Origin: Aurantibacillus circumpalustris
GTDB lineage: Bacteria > Bacteroidota > Bacteroidia > B-17B0 > Aurantibacillaceae
Assembly (NCBI RefSeq): GCF_029625215.1
Contig: NZ_CP121197.1
Span: 1-64,000, forward strand
DNA: 64,000 bases
Reading direction: 5' to 3'
The first letter of the stretch is position 1. Each line of letters starts with the position of its first letter. Position numbers and translations under genes: made by a program. Of the stretch, positions 34,147-44,446 are shown piece after piece. The notes under the pieces were generated by a model. It was not told the DNA's origin, ran no database searches, and saw only the letters and a program-made list of their open reading frames with translations.

Positions 34147-34896
34147 TTAACTTTCGAAGGTTTTCAACTCCATTTTTTCGCCATCAAAAACTGCATACGT
34201 ATTGTATTGAATCCATTCGCCTAAATTAATATACCGAGCTCTTCCTTCAATATCCAAATCAAGTGGTAAATGACGGTGACCGAAGACAAAAAAATCAACT
34301 TTATTTTCCTTAAGATAGTCTCTGCTATATAAATACAACCACTCGTTCTCTGCCCCTAAAAATTTTTCATCCTCGTTACCCGTTGCTTCTTTTTTTCGTT
34401 TGCTGCTTTGTTTTGCGATGTAAAAAGCGAAATTCGGATGTAAGCGACTAAAGAGCCACTGACATGTTTTACTTGCAAATATTTTACGTAAGAGTTTATA
34501 CCAATTATCTCCAGGCCCTAAACCGTCACCGTGTCCGATATAAAATATTTTATCGTTAAAAGTTTTTGTTATTGGTTTGTGATGAATGCTCACGTTTAAC
34601 TCTTCAATAAAATAATCTTTCATCCAAAGGTCGTGGTTTCCAACGAAAAAATGGACTGGAATCCCTGCATCGGTAAGCTCTGCAATCTTTCCTATCAAAC
34701 GTACAGTGCCTTTAGGAACAGTGTATTTGTATTCGTACCAAAAATCAAAAAGATCGCCGACCAAAAAAATTTCTGCCGCGTCGTGCTTAATGCTATCCAA
34801 CCATTTACAAACAAGCTTTTCACGTTTTAAGCTGCTCTCACGTGAAGGAACTCCCAAATGAAAATCGGATGCGAAATATATTTTTTTATTGCTCAC
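34147..34896 (-). CDS. lpxH: UDP-2,3-diacylglucosamine diphosphatase (LpxH-type)
   Basis: Cleaves UDP-2,3-diacyl-GlcN to lipid X and UMP in lipid A synthesis, at the inner membrane. The 249 residues carry the calcineurin-like metal motifs: SDFHLG (D11, H13), VGDLFDFWYEY, VGNHDLW, IGHGDGLG and FGHRHLP. The start codon is GTG (34894-34896). It shares one base with the TAG stop of the upstream M1 peptidase gene, so the two are translationally coupled. Confidence 0.92.
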   Translation of the reverse strand: MSNKKIYFASDFHLGVPSRESSLKREKLVCKWLDSIKHDAAEIFLVGDLFDFWYEYKYTVPKGTVRLIGKIAELTDAGIPVHFFVGNHDLWMKDYFIEELNVSIHHKPITKTFNDKIFYIGHGDGLGPGDNWYKLLRKIFASKTCQWLFSRLHPNFAFYIAKQSSKRKKEATGNEDEKFLGAENEWLYLYSRDYLKENKVDFFVFGHRHLPLDLDIEGRARYINLGEWIQYNTYAVFDGEKMELKTFES

Positions 34897-37800
34897 TAAA
34901 AAAAACTGTTTTGTAAAATACTTTTAATGCCCAATTTATGAATATTAAATGTAAAGCGTATGGTATTTGGAAAACTTACTTTATTTAGATCCAGTGTTTT
35001 TTTGATATCCGTGTTGTAAACCAATGGAATATAGACTTCTATGATATCGTTCCAAAACACCAAATTAAATCCTGCATCCCACAAAAATTTATCGTTTAAT
35101 AAAGAACGTCCATCACACACAACCAAGTCTCCAAACACCCGGATAAATTTAAAAGCACGCGGTGATTTAATATTCACAGAAGTTAGCCATTCAGCGCTTT
35201 GCCCGAGTGGGGTCCATATTTTTAAAGCGCCATCTTTTTCTATAAACTGACTAAAACCAAATCCACCTCTTTCATTCCTCGCAACATAATTACCATCGAA
35301 CATATAATCATGCCAACCGTTATAACCACTTGCTCTAAAGGCATAATATCCTCGTTCATTGGAATTCCCTGCAAGAAAAGCTCCTGCAAAAACGCGTAAA
35401 TCGATGCTGTGTTTTTTGTTTAATGCGATTTTATAATTCAAGGCACCTGAAATCTTGGCCATAGAAGAAGTATGCTGTAGGCTGATATTAAAACTAAATG
35501 GGTCTATAGCTCGTGCGTTTTTTAAATCATAATTTAATTGGTTCACAAAAGAATACTCGGTTTTTTTCTTAAGACCTTCACCCGTTACAAATGCTTTCGT
35601 ATCAAGGCTATCTACAAGTAAATTGGTATTGCTGTATGTTATAAATTGAGAAATATGACTGAGAGGATTTTTCTTTTTGAGTTCAAACTTTACGTAAGGA
35701 GCTATTTTATAAAAATTTAAAGGCAGGTCCTGGTAATTCGTACTTAAGATTTCATTCACAAACTTCGTTTTAAACTGATCATAAGCAAAGGTTTTAGCTT
35801 TTGCGCCAATAGTTATTTGTTGGAAAACTTTTTTAGGATAGGCGTTATAATTAAACTCTAAAAATCCAACGGGTGTTTTTGTATTAAAAGCAAACATGGG
35901 TGCGATTAAATACTCAAAACGTCGTTCATAAAACCCGTAATTATGAAAAGCCATACCCACCATAGCACCGTTATAATAATTTCCGGCAATCATGGGAATG
36001 TAATTAATATTGGTGCGAGATGGTTCTTCAAATCTACTTAGAAAACTTAAACGCAATGGACGTGATCGTTTAAACAAACCCTGCGCTTTAATGATATTGT
36101 TTTTACGATTGATGTCAGGCATTCTATTTTGTCCGTCAATTTTAAAATGATCTACCTCAGCACTTGTTATAGTTATCTCACGTTTGTTTTCAAAACCATC
36201 ATACCATTTTACGTCAATAGGAGTATTAGTTTTATCATAACTTGTGATATTGAAAGGCAATATTGCATTGGTTTTGTTTTTAAGTGTGAGCGTATACCCA
36301 CCTTCTTTTTTAAGTTTAACCTTAGTGATTTTATAATCAATCTTAGCGGTCGAATAAATTAAATGCTTTTGAAAATCGTTCAGGTCTTTTCCTGAAAACT
36401 CATTGAGCGTTTTAAAAAAATCATTGGGAGAAGGGTGCTTAAATTTATAAGTTTCAAAGTAGCTATGCATGGCTTTATCGAGAACATTTTCGCCCATGTA
36501 ATCCATTAAATAATCTAAGACCAGTGCGCTTTTTCCGTAAACAATTGCACCGTAATTTGATTCGGTAAAATCTGTTGACGCTAAGAAAATTTCTTGATCT
36601 GTTCTTTTTCGTATAGCCGAATAAAAAGGAAGTTCTTGATATTTCCAAAAAGGAAATTTATTTAGGCCAAATAATTTAAAAGTAGAATCTTTTTGAATGA
36701 AGGCCCCTAATTTTTTTTCAGGATAGTTTGTGCGCATATATCTTAACTCAACAAACGAATTTACTCCTTCATCTAAAAAAGGATGATCGCGTTCGTTGCT
36801 TCCAAGAATCCCATAAAACCAATTATGTCCTACTTCGTGTGCAATTACCATGTCGAGTTCTATGGCAGACGAAACGTCTCCTATAACGGTAATATTTGGA
36901 TACTCCATTCCTCCGCCAGCCATAATGCTCCCATCTAAAGCGCTAACATTGTTATATGGATAATCGCCATTATGCAAAGAATAAAAAACGGTAGACTTTC
37001 CAATATAAGTAATGGCATCTTTCCAAAACTCTAAATTCTTTGGTGTGAAGTATACCCAGGTATTTACTTTCCGTTTACTTTCTGGAAGTTCGACCGAATC
37101 ACGCATCACATAAAAACGTTTATCTGCAAACCAGGCAAAATCGTGTACCTGTGATTGTCTAAAACGAATCGTCTTAAATAGTTTTGTAGATACTGGCGTA
37201 GAAAAAGAAGATTCATCCTGTTTATCTTTCGGACTTTTCTCGATTGCCTTTAGCGTTTCATTTATTTTTTTATTTAGAAAATCTTCTTCGTCACTGTTTG
37301 ATTCTTTATCACCCGTTGCACATAAAACATAGTTATCCGGCAAGGTAATTTTCACATCAAAACTTCCAAACTCGCTAAAAAATTCCCCTTGATCAAGATA
37401 AGGCATTTGATGCCAACCTTTTCTGTCATATACCGCAGGCTTTGGATACCATTGCGTCATGTAATAAGCCTGATTGGTATGACCTAATCGTGAAAACTTT
37501 GCATCAGGAATTTTTAGAAAAAATGGTGTAGTAATAATGATACTGTCTGATGGCCGTATTGGTTCATTCAAAATAAGTTTACAAATATCAATGTGTTCTT
37601 TATCGTATTCCCATTTAATGAGTTTACCATTTACTTTAAAATCAAGACTGTCAAGGTATCCGCGTTCTTCGGGTTTAGAATAATAAAAATCGGTTTTACC
37701 TTGCCACAACAATTGTTTAGCTAATGCAGTAGAACTGTTTTTGTAAGCATTTGGCCAGAGGTGAAAATAGATCACATCCAGAGCTTGCTGAGAATTATTC

Positions 37801-37976
37801 ACATACTTAATTTCCTCGAAAGCTCGTAAGCTATGGTTCTCATCATTAAGCGCAACGTCTAATTTATAATCTATACGTTGTTGAAAATAACTTTGTTGGC
37901 TAACTACAAAATTGTGGTTAAAAAAAAGCGCTAAGTATAAAACCAAGCGCCAATTTTTTTTCGATTTAAATTTCAT
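34896..37976 (-). CDS. M1-family zinc metallopeptidase
   Basis: 1026 residues. A signal peptide (ending NHNFVVSQQ) is followed by the M1 N-terminal beta domain, the exopeptidase-type motif GGGMEYP (a GAMEN variant) and the zinc site H380-E-V-G-H384, with the third ligand E403 in NERDHPFLDEG: the usual HExxH-x18-E. The C-terminal 400 residues (from about 640) are rich in beta strands with aromatic residues and resemble an outer-membrane barrel or sandwich, longer than in classic aminopeptidase N. Likely an exported peptidase attached to the outer membrane. It is coupled to lpxH by a 1-bp overlap and follows the TlpA-like gene by 4 bp. Confidence 0.88.
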   Translation of the reverse strand: MKFKSKKNWRLVLYLALFFNHNFVVSQQSYFQQRIDYKLDVALNDENHSLRAFEEIKYVNNSQQALDVIYFHLWPNAYKNSSTALAKQLLWQGKTDFYYSKPEERGYLDSLDFKVNGKLIKWEYDKEHIDICKLILNEPIRPSDSIIITTPFFLKIPDAKFSRLGHTNQAYYMTQWYPKPAVYDRKGWHQMPYLDQGEFFSEFGSFDVKITLPDNYVLCATGDKESNSDEEDFLNKKINETLKAIEKSPKDKQDESSFSTPVSTKLFKTIRFRQSQVHDFAWFADKRFYVMRDSVELPESKRKVNTWVYFTPKNLEFWKDAITYIGKSTVFYSLHNGDYPYNNVSALDGSIMAGGGMEYPNITVIGDVSSAIELDMVIAHEVGHNWFYGILGSNERDHPFLDEGVNSFVELRYMRTNYPEKKLGAFIQKDSTFKLFGLNKFPFWKYQELPFYSAIRKRTDQEIFLASTDFTESNYGAIVYGKSALVLDYLMDYMGENVLDKAMHSYFETYKFKHPSPNDFFKTLNEFSGKDLNDFQKHLIYSTAKIDYKITKVKLKKEGGYTLTLKNKTNAILPFNITSYDKTNTPIDVKWYDGFENKREITITSAEVDHFKIDGQNRMPDINRKNNIIKAQGLFKRSRPLRLSFLSRFEEPSRTNINYIPMIAGNYYNGAMVGMAFHNYGFYERRFEYLIAPMFAFNTKTPVGFLEFNYNAYPKKVFQQITIGAKAKTFAYDQFKTKFVNEILSTNYQDLPLNFYKIAPYVKFELKKKNPLSHISQFITYSNTNLLVDSLDTKAFVTGEGLKKKTEYSFVNQLNYDLKNARAIDPFSFNISLQHTSSMAKISGALNYKIALNKKHSIDLRVFAGAFLAGNSNERGYYAFRASGYNGWHDYMFDGNYVARNERGGFGFSQFIEKDGALKIWTPLGQSAEWLTSVNIKSPRAFKFIRVFGDLVVCDGRSLLNDKFLWDAGFNLVFWNDIIEVYIPLVYNTDIKKTLDLNKVSFPNTIRFTFNIHKLGIKSILQNSFF

Positions 37977-37980
37977 TTTT

Positions 37981-39105
37981 TTAGTTTAAAACTTCAGCGA
38001 GCTTTTTTTCTAATTCTTCGCCTCGAAGATTTTTTGCAATTATTTTACCTTCCTTGTCTAATAAAACAGTGTATGGAATCCCTTGAATATTGTACAATCT
38101 AACCACACTGCTTTCCCATTGCTTTAAGTCGCTTACTTGTGGCCAGGTAATGCCATCTTTAGCAATAGCCTCTACCCAACGTTCTCCTTCTTTATCCAAA
38201 GAAACACCAAAAATTTCAAATCCTTTATTTTTAAATTTTGCATAAGCCTTTACTACGTTCGGCATTTCTTTACGACAAGGACCGCACCAGCTCGCCCAAA
38301 AATCAACCAACACTACTTTCCCTTTAAGTGAACTTAATGCAATTTCTTTGCCTTCTGGTGAGTTTAAAATAATGTCTGGCGCAACTTGTCCAATAGCAGT
38401 AGCTTGCATAGAACTAACCACGCTGTGAAACATTTTTACATTATTATCGTTAGGAAATTTTTTAGAAAGTCCTTCATCCAACAGTTTATAGATATCTGGA
38501 TACTTATCCGGCTCTAGTGCTTGCACAGCAATTAATGACGAGTACATCGATGCATTCTTTTTTAATTTATCGATTACTAAATCACTCGAAGCACTAACAA
38601 TTGCATTATATGGTGCTTCAAAAATTTGACTAAGAGAGTCCATCTTTTTTGAATCCATTTTACTTCCCTCCATCACAATTTGAAACGCTTTGTTTAAAGA
38701 ATCGAGTCGCAAATCACGTGCTTTAGAAATCTCATTGTACTCCATAAACAATTTTGTTTCTTCAGAGCCTTCCACTTTATAACTGTTTCCTAAATCATTG
38801 ACGTTACCAGTTATTCTAATTTTGACAGCCGAATCTAAAACCAACATAGCAAAATTTTGAGCATTTATTTTCACTCTATAGAAACCAATTTTAGGTTGAT
38901 AATTCGCAAACTCAAAATCTCCTTTTTCATCAATAACCACACTATCAATAAGAACTGGTTGTGCACTACTTAATTTTTCAAGGTAAACGGTTTCACCTTT
39001 TGAATTAGAAAAATTTCCTTTTAATTCAAAGCTTCCGTCGCTTTTAGAGGGGTTGCATGAAGCCAGTAATGCAAGAGTTCCAAGGCAGATAATCGATTTA
39101 TACAT
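37981..39105 (-). CDS. TlpA/ResA-like thioredoxin lipoprotein with DUF4369
   Basis: 374 residues. The lipoprotein signal is MYKSIICLGTLALLASC (C17). The N-terminal DUF4369 beta domain (about 25-130) precedes a helical linker and a thioredoxin-fold domain from about 238, with the active-site CGPC at C274-C277 in DFWASWCGPCRKEMPN and the cis-Pro region NIQGIPYTVLLDKEGKI. Such Bacteroidota proteins act as periplasmic disulfide reductases. It is 4 bp from the M1 peptidase gene and 27 bp from gatB, so the cluster is probably one operon. Confidence 0.9.
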   Translation of the reverse strand: MYKSIICLGTLALLASCNPSKSDGSFELKGNFSNSKGETVYLEKLSSAQPVLIDSVVIDEKGDFEFANYQPKIGFYRVKINAQNFAMLVLDSAVKIRITGNVNDLGNSYKVEGSEETKLFMEYNEISKARDLRLDSLNKAFQIVMEGSKMDSKKMDSLSQIFEAPYNAIVSASSDLVIDKLKKNASMYSSLIAVQALEPDKYPDIYKLLDEGLSKKFPNDNNVKMFHSVVSSMQATAIGQVAPDIILNSPEGKEIALSSLKGKVVLVDFWASWCGPCRKEMPNVVKAYAKFKNKGFEIFGVSLDKEGERWVEAIAKDGITWPQVSDLKQWESSVVRLYNIQGIPYTVLLDKEGKIIAKNLRGEELEKKLAEVLN

Positions 39106-39132
39106 ATTCTATTTATTTTTAGATGAAGCTAT

Positions 39133-40581
39133 TTATTTTTCTAAGGTTTCTTTTACTAACTGATTTAATAATTTCGGATCTGCTTTTCCTTTACTCAATT
39201 TCATTACTTCTCCAACAAACATACCCAATAAACCTACTTTTCCATTTTTGTATTCAGCGATTTTTTCAGGAAATTTAGAAAGCGCCGTGTCTATTAAACC
39301 TTGCAATTCATTGCTATCACTGTTTTGAATGAGATCTTTTTGTTTGGCAATTTCTTCAGCAGTAGCAGACGGATTCTCAATAAGAGCAGGGAATATAGTT
39401 TGAGAAGCAACAGAGTTACTTACTTTACCGGAATCAATTAGTTGAATAATCTCGGCAATTTTCTCAGGCGATAAAGTAAACTCAGAAAAATTTAAAGCGC
39501 GTTCATTCAGGTAAGATCTAATCGGACCTATGATCCAGTTTGCCCCACCTTTATAATTAGAAGTATGTTTAACAAGTTCGTTAAAATACATGGCCACTTC
39601 TTTGGATTCAATAATTTGAAGTGCATCGTATTCACTTAACTTATATTTTTCGGTATAGGTTTTAAATAATTCGGCCGGAAGTGTTGGCAGAACTGCTTTA
39701 ATTTTATTTATGTATTCTTGAGTGATGTAAACAGGTTGTAAATCTGGTTCAGGAAAATAACGGTAATCGTTTGCGTTTTCTTTACTTCTCAAACTAAAGG
39801 TAAGATCATTTACTGCGTCGAAACTACGTGTCTCTCCTGAAATTTCTCCACCTTCCTCTAATAAATCAATCTGACGTTTAATTTCAAAATCGATTGCGCG
39901 TTGCACATTACGGAAGGAGTTCATGTTTTTAACTTCCACTTTTTTTCCAAAGGTTTTAGAACCTTTTTTCATTACTGAAATATTGGCGTCACAACGTAAT
40001 GAACCTTCCTCCATGTTACCGTCACAAATTCCAAGGTAACGGACAAGTTTTCTAACTTCTGTCATGTATGCGTAAGCTTCTTCACCACTTTTTATTTCAG
40101 GTTCAGAAACTATCTCTAACAAAGGTGTTCCTGCACGGTTAAGGTCTATAAGCGTTTCAAAAGGATCAATATCGTGCAAACTTTTACCAGCATCTTCTTC
40201 CATGTGAATACGTGTAAGGTTTACCTTTTTCTCGACTCCATCTAACTTATAGCTAACATAACCGCCTGTACAAATAGGGGTTTTATCCTGCGTTATCTGA
40301 TAACCTTTTGGAAGATCGGCATAGAAATAATTTTTACGCGCGAATTGATTTTCTTCGCGGATATCAGAGTTTACAGCGATTCCCAACTTAACGGCAAATT
40401 CAATTGCTCGTTCATTCACTACAGGCAAAGTGCCGGGATGACCCAATGTAACCACGCTAACATGTGAATTTGGCAATCCACCATACTCTGCAATATCGTT
40501 GCTGTACATTTTGGTTTTTGTAAGCAATTGTATGTGACACTCTAAACCTATTACCGGCTCGTATTTATCGTAAACACTCAT
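39133..40581 (-). CDS. gatB: Asp-tRNA(Asn)/Glu-tRNA(Gln) amidotransferase subunit B
   Basis: Glutamine-dependent amidation of mischarged Glu-tRNA(Gln) or Asp-tRNA(Asn). The 482 residues start with the family signature YEPVIGLECHIQLLTKTKMYS, then YFYADLPKGYQITQ, EDAGKSLHD, LIDLNRAGTPLLEIVSEPEI, DGNMEEGSLRCDANIS and DYRYFPEPDLQPV, and end with the helical and YqeY-like tail (GMFVGEVMKLSKGKADPKLLNQLV). gatA and gatC are not in this window. Confidence 0.96.
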   Translation of the reverse strand: MSVYDKYEPVIGLECHIQLLTKTKMYSNDIAEYGGLPNSHVSVVTLGHPGTLPVVNERAIEFAVKLGIAVNSDIREENQFARKNYFYADLPKGYQITQDKTPICTGGYVSYKLDGVEKKVNLTRIHMEEDAGKSLHDIDPFETLIDLNRAGTPLLEIVSEPEIKSGEEAYAYMTEVRKLVRYLGICDGNMEEGSLRCDANISVMKKGSKTFGKKVEVKNMNSFRNVQRAIDFEIKRQIDLLEEGGEISGETRSFDAVNDLTFSLRSKENANDYRYFPEPDLQPVYITQEYINKIKAVLPTLPAELFKTYTEKYKLSEYDALQIIESKEVAMYFNELVKHTSNYKGGANWIIGPIRSYLNERALNFSEFTLSPEKIAEIIQLIDSGKVSNSVASQTIFPALIENPSATAEEIAKQKDLIQNSDSNELQGLIDTALSKFPEKIAEYKNGKVGLLGMFVGEVMKLSKGKADPKLLNQLVKETLEK

Positions 40582-40657
40582 AAATTTGAAGGTCTAAAGA
40601 TACAATTTTTTAGATTTAAACAATTGCCAATTAAAACAAAAGAATACTTGCTTTTTT

Positions 40658-40749
40658 AACCACAAAGAGCTCAAAGTGTTGCGCAAAGGACACAAAGAAT
40701 TAACATTGACTTTGTGTTTCTTCGTGTCTGCTTTGTGTTCTTTGTGGTT
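40658..40749. repeat. Long intergenic palindrome upstream of gatB
   Basis: AACCACAAAGA (40658-40668) and TCTTTGTGGTT (40739-40749) are perfect inverted ends. Between them are reiterated CACAAAG and CTTTGTGT units, forming a roughly 92-bp imperfect hairpin. Unlike the other copies it lies between two genes in the same direction, after the stop of the 41422 gene and before gatB. Confidence 0.7.
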
Positions 40750-40783
40750 TCTGTTCTTTATAAGCGCACAGGGGGGGCAAAGA

Positions 40784-41422
40784 TTATTGCAGAAAATAAA
40801 TGGGATGTGCAGTATTGTATTTTCTAATGTAGGTATACATTTGTTCTTTCTGCTTTCTTTTTGAAAGTTTTTTGTACTCGTCGTAAAGGGTTTTGTCGGG
40901 CTCCAACAAATCTTCAGCATTTTTCTGATTAAACTCCTTAATAGAACCGTCGTAATAATTCATAATAAGCTCACTAATAATTGTTCTAGTAGTCGATCCT
41001 CCAGCCCCACCAAAACGTGGGTCATAAAAGCCAGGTGTTTGCACTGTTAAAGTCGCTATAAAATAGGAAATGCTACCAAATACAGGCACCCTGCGAAACT
41101 CGCCTTCGTAATTTATATAAAACGTATTGTTTTGCATGTAGCCCCAAACAGTCTCCGTTTCTACATTAATAGTTTCTTCGTTTTCTTTATAAGAAAATTG
41201 CCTTTTGTAAACAACTTTAGTCAAAAATTCCAATTGGTCCTTATCAAGTGTAGAGACAATTTGCTCCTTTCTCAAACTTTTATTCATTCGAAAATCCTGA
41301 TAGCTTAAATAAATTCCGTCTTGAAGACGCTTATCTTGCATGTATAAAATACTATCCATTTGAGAGAATGATTTTAAGCTGAAAAACAAGAAGATTAGTA
41401 TAAGCCAAGGGTTCCGAATCAT
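40784..41422 (-). CDS. Secreted hypothetical protein
   Basis: 212 residues with a signal peptide (about 1-20, FSLKSFSQ). The mature part contains several beta-like stretches (VKYVYKR-type charged segments, TETVWGYMQNNTFYINYEGEF) and a Gly-rich loop FGGAGGSTTRT, ending in a Lys-rich helix (YKKLSKRKQKEQMYTYIRKYN). No family recognised. It is followed by the palindrome at 40658-40749 and is divergent from the subtilase gene. Confidence 0.7.
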   Translation of the reverse strand: MIRNPWLILIFLFFSLKSFSQMDSILYMQDKRLQDGIYLSYQDFRMNKSLRKEQIVSTLDKDQLEFLTKVVYKRQFSYKENEETINVETETVWGYMQNNTFYINYEGEFRRVPVFGSISYFIATLTVQTPGFYDPRFGGAGGSTTRTIISELIMNYYDGSIKEFNQKNAEDLLEPDKTLYDEYKKLSKRKQKEQMYTYIRKYNTAHPIYFLQ

Positions 41423-41471
41423 GGACCAAAGTTCGTTTTTTTTAGCTAATTTTAATGTTATTTAAAACCAA

Positions 41472-43589
41472 ATGCGTTTATTTTTAGTTTTTTTATTTCT
41501 TTTGGAAGGTCTCGTTGCTAATTCTCAATCGAGTCATTTCAGCAATGCACTTAAAGTTAAACTTTCTGAAAAAAATAATCCCAATGTTTTATACACCGTC
41601 TTCGTGCAAGGGGATATTGCAAAACTTAAAACCCACGAAAAAGAAGGTGCTTATACCCTAAACTATTCTTCTGGAAACATTGCTTCTATTCGCTGCAATG
41701 CTGCGGCACTTTCTTACCTTATTACCAATAAAATAATTTCTTACGCCGAGCTACCTCAACCTAAAATAAGGCCGTTAAACGATACAATGGTTTACCGCAA
41801 CCGTATTAAACCTGTTAAGCTTGGTGCCGTGCCGCTTAATCAGCCTTATAATGGATCTGGTATTGTGCTTGGCTTTATTGATACTGGTATTGACATTGCA
41901 CATGGGGATTTTAAAGATGCGCAAGGAAATACACGCATTAAATTTTTATGGGATCAGGTGGCGACTGTGGGACCAACCGTGCCATCACCTTATAATTATG
42001 GCATAGAGTGGACAGACGCCGATATTAATGCTAATCAATGTACCCATAGTGATATGCCTCATTTTGGTCACGGTACACAAGTGGCAGGCATTGGAGCTGG
42101 TAATGGACTCGCTAATAATACGCATGAAGGTTGTGCCTCCAAGGCTGATATCATTATGGTGGCGCAAAATTTTAATTTACCAGGTTCAACAGCAGACGCC
42201 GTGCAATACATTTTTAATAAAGCTACTTTGCTTAGCAAACCTTGTGTTATAAATGCAAGCGTTGGTGATTATTACGGTAGTCACGACGGAACTGACTTGG
42301 AAGCAAAACTTATTGAAAGTATGTTGGTTAATATTCCTGGAAGAGTAATGGTAGCTGCGGTTGGAAACGCGGGTCATGTTAAATTTCATACAAAAACCCA
42401 ATGCGTATCAAACGATACCAGTTTTACCTGGTTAACAAATAATCAAAGTCAAATTGACTATTGGTTTTATGGAGACACTATGCAGATAAAAAATTTGCAA
42501 ATTAGTATTGGTGCCAACCGAACTAACTATTCAGATCTTGGAAGAATCTCGTTTAAAAATTACAATTACGGATTGAACACTATTCAGTATGATACTTTAA
42601 AACACAATGGGAACCGCATTGGAATAATTCAGAATTCTTCCAGCATAAATAATTATGGTGTTTACGAAATGTATGTACACATAGATGCTGATACAAATAA
42701 TTTATTGTGGCGAATAGAAACAAAAGGTTCAGGAACACACCATGCATGGAATTTTGATTTTGTGTCCTCTGGTTTACCCACGCTTAGCCAATATCCAAAA
42801 ATGGCGTATTATATTGCACCAGATACCATGTACAGTATGGTAAGCAGTTATCAATGTAGCGACGAGGTAATTACTGTTGGAAACTACGTCAACCTAAAAC
42901 GTTACTACGATGTGAATGATACCTTAAGAACATTACCTGAAACTGCTGGAGCCTTATTTGGAACCAGTAGCAGCGGACCGACACGTGATGGTAGAATTAA
43001 ACCGGATATTAATGCAACAGGTCACGCTGTTTTCACTGCATTGGTAACTGGCATGCAAGCAAATCTAATTACTAACGCTCCGCAAGTTGTTGCTCAAGGA
43101 AGTCTTCATGTGCGGGGTGGCGGAAGTTCAGCAGCATCACCTGTGGTTGCTGGATTAGCGGCCTTATATTTAGAAGCGCATCCGTTGGCAACCAACCAAC
43201 AAGTTAAAACAGCTATCACTCAATGCGCTTTTAGCGATTTTTATACAGGCACCGTTCCAAATTATGCTTGGGGATATGGCAAGTTGGATGGCCTTGCTGC
43301 TATGACATGCGGAGAAAATTTAGTTGGTATCAAAAATATTTCGAGAGAATCGATAAACTATTTTCCAAATCCTTTTAATGATGTTGTGAGTATTGAAACC
43401 CCTACTCCACTTACAGGAAAAATTTATGTTTATTCAACAGATGGAAAATTGATGCTACAAGAACCCTTTCAAGGAAAAACACATGAACTTAATTTCTCAA
43501 AATTAACTAGTTCTTATTCTACTTTGTATTTAATTCAAATAACAGGAGAAGAAAAAAATTACAGCTTTAAACTTATTCGCAATCCTTAA
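41472..43589 (+). CDS. T9SS-secreted subtilisin-like serine protease (S8)
   Basis: 705 residues. A signal peptide (to about 19, LVANSQ) leads into a short propeptide-like domain, then the S8 catalytic domain with Asp137 (GFIDTGIDIAHGD), His200 (FGHGTQVAGIGAG) and Ser553 (GGSSAASPVVAG, a variant of GTSMAAP). An insertion of about 200 residues separates His and Ser, as in the C5a-peptidase/PatA-like subgroups. The last 75 residues (YFPNPFNDVVSIETP...) form a type A T9SS sorting domain, so the enzyme is secreted to the cell surface or medium. The stop overlaps the prmC start (TAATG). Confidence 0.92.
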   Translation: MRLFLVFLFLLEGLVANSQSSHFSNALKVKLSEKNNPNVLYTVFVQGDIAKLKTHEKEGAYTLNYSSGNIASIRCNAAALSYLITNKIISYAELPQPKIRPLNDTMVYRNRIKPVKLGAVPLNQPYNGSGIVLGFIDTGIDIAHGDFKDAQGNTRIKFLWDQVATVGPTVPSPYNYGIEWTDADINANQCTHSDMPHFGHGTQVAGIGAGNGLANNTHEGCASKADIIMVAQNFNLPGSTADAVQYIFNKATLLSKPCVINASVGDYYGSHDGTDLEAKLIESMLVNIPGRVMVAAVGNAGHVKFHTKTQCVSNDTSFTWLTNNQSQIDYWFYGDTMQIKNLQISIGANRTNYSDLGRISFKNYNYGLNTIQYDTLKHNGNRIGIIQNSSSINNYGVYEMYVHIDADTNNLLWRIETKGSGTHHAWNFDFVSSGLPTLSQYPKMAYYIAPDTMYSMVSSYQCSDEVITVGNYVNLKRYYDVNDTLRTLPETAGALFGTSSSGPTRDGRIKPDINATGHAVFTALVTGMQANLITNAPQVVAQGSLHVRGGGSSAASPVVAGLAALYLEAHPLATNQQVKTAITQCAFSDFYTGTVPNYAWGYGKLDGLAAMTCGENLVGIKNISRESINYFPNPFNDVVSIETPTPLTGKIYVYSTDGKLMLQEPFQGKTHELNFSKLTSSYSTLYLIQITGEEKNYSFKLIRNP

Positions 43590-44446
43590 TGAGAATAAGC
43601 GGCAATAAACTCAAACACCTCGTTGATTTTTTCCAATCAGAACTCAGAGGCATTTATCCTGACAGTGAAATTGAAGCCATGATGCTTTTTGCGATGGAAA
43701 GTATTTTAGGATATTCAAAAACAGAAACCTATCAAAAATTAGAAGAAAACATTAATCAAAGTGATTTATTAAAATTATACGATTGCGCTAAGGATCTTAA
43801 AAAACATATTCCATTGCAATATATATTAGGAGAAACCTGGTTTTACAATCTTAAATTTAAAGTCAATAAACACGTTTTAATTCCACGTCCCGAAACGGAA
43901 GAACTAGTGGAACTTGTTTTAAAAGAGAACAAAGGAAACTTGAGCATTCTTGATATTGGAACCGGCAGCGGATGTATTCCTATTACACTTAAAAACAATT
44001 TAAAAGAGTCAGCCGTATCAGCTTGTGATATCAGTAAAGACGCTTTGGATCTTGCGAAAAAAAATGCAGAATTAAATGAAACCACAATTGATTTTTTCGC
44101 TACTGATATTTTAAAAAATCAAATTAATAATCAGTTCGATATAATTATCAGTAATCCTCCATATATAAAGGAAAAAGAAAAAGAGCTAATGGAAAAAAAT
44201 GTTTTGGATCATGAACCTCATTTAGCGCTTTTTGTAAAAGGAGAAGATTCGATTATTTTCTACAAAAAAATAATTGATCTCTGCTCCACTTCTCTTTCAA
44301 AAAAAGGAAAACTATATTTTGAACTTAATCCTTTAACTGCCGAGGCTGTTGAAGAATACGCGAAAAATTCTAATCTGTTTGAAAATACACATCTTATTAA
44401 AGACATGAGTGGAGCTTTGCGTTTTTTTAAAGGAATTAAAAACTAA
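43589..44446 (+). CDS. prmC: Peptide chain release factor N5-glutamine methyltransferase
   Basis: Methylates the GGQ glutamine of release factors RF1 and RF2. The 285 residues have an N-terminal helical domain and a SAM-binding domain with LDIGTGSGCIPITL and the catalytic N189-P-P-Y motif. VLIPRPETEELVE, before the SAM domain, is the family signature. It is coupled to the upstream protease gene by a 1-bp overlap, although the two have no evident functional link. Confidence 0.94.
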   Translation: MRISGNKLKHLVDFFQSELRGIYPDSEIEAMMLFAMESILGYSKTETYQKLEENINQSDLLKLYDCAKDLKKHIPLQYILGETWFYNLKFKVNKHVLIPRPETEELVELVLKENKGNLSILDIGTGSGCIPITLKNNLKESAVSACDISKDALDLAKKNAELNETTIDFFATDILKNQINNQFDIIISNPPYIKEKEKELMEKNVLDHEPHLALFVKGEDSIIFYKKIIDLCSTSLSKKGKLYFELNPLTAEAVEEYAKNSNLFENTHLIKDMSGALRFFKGIKN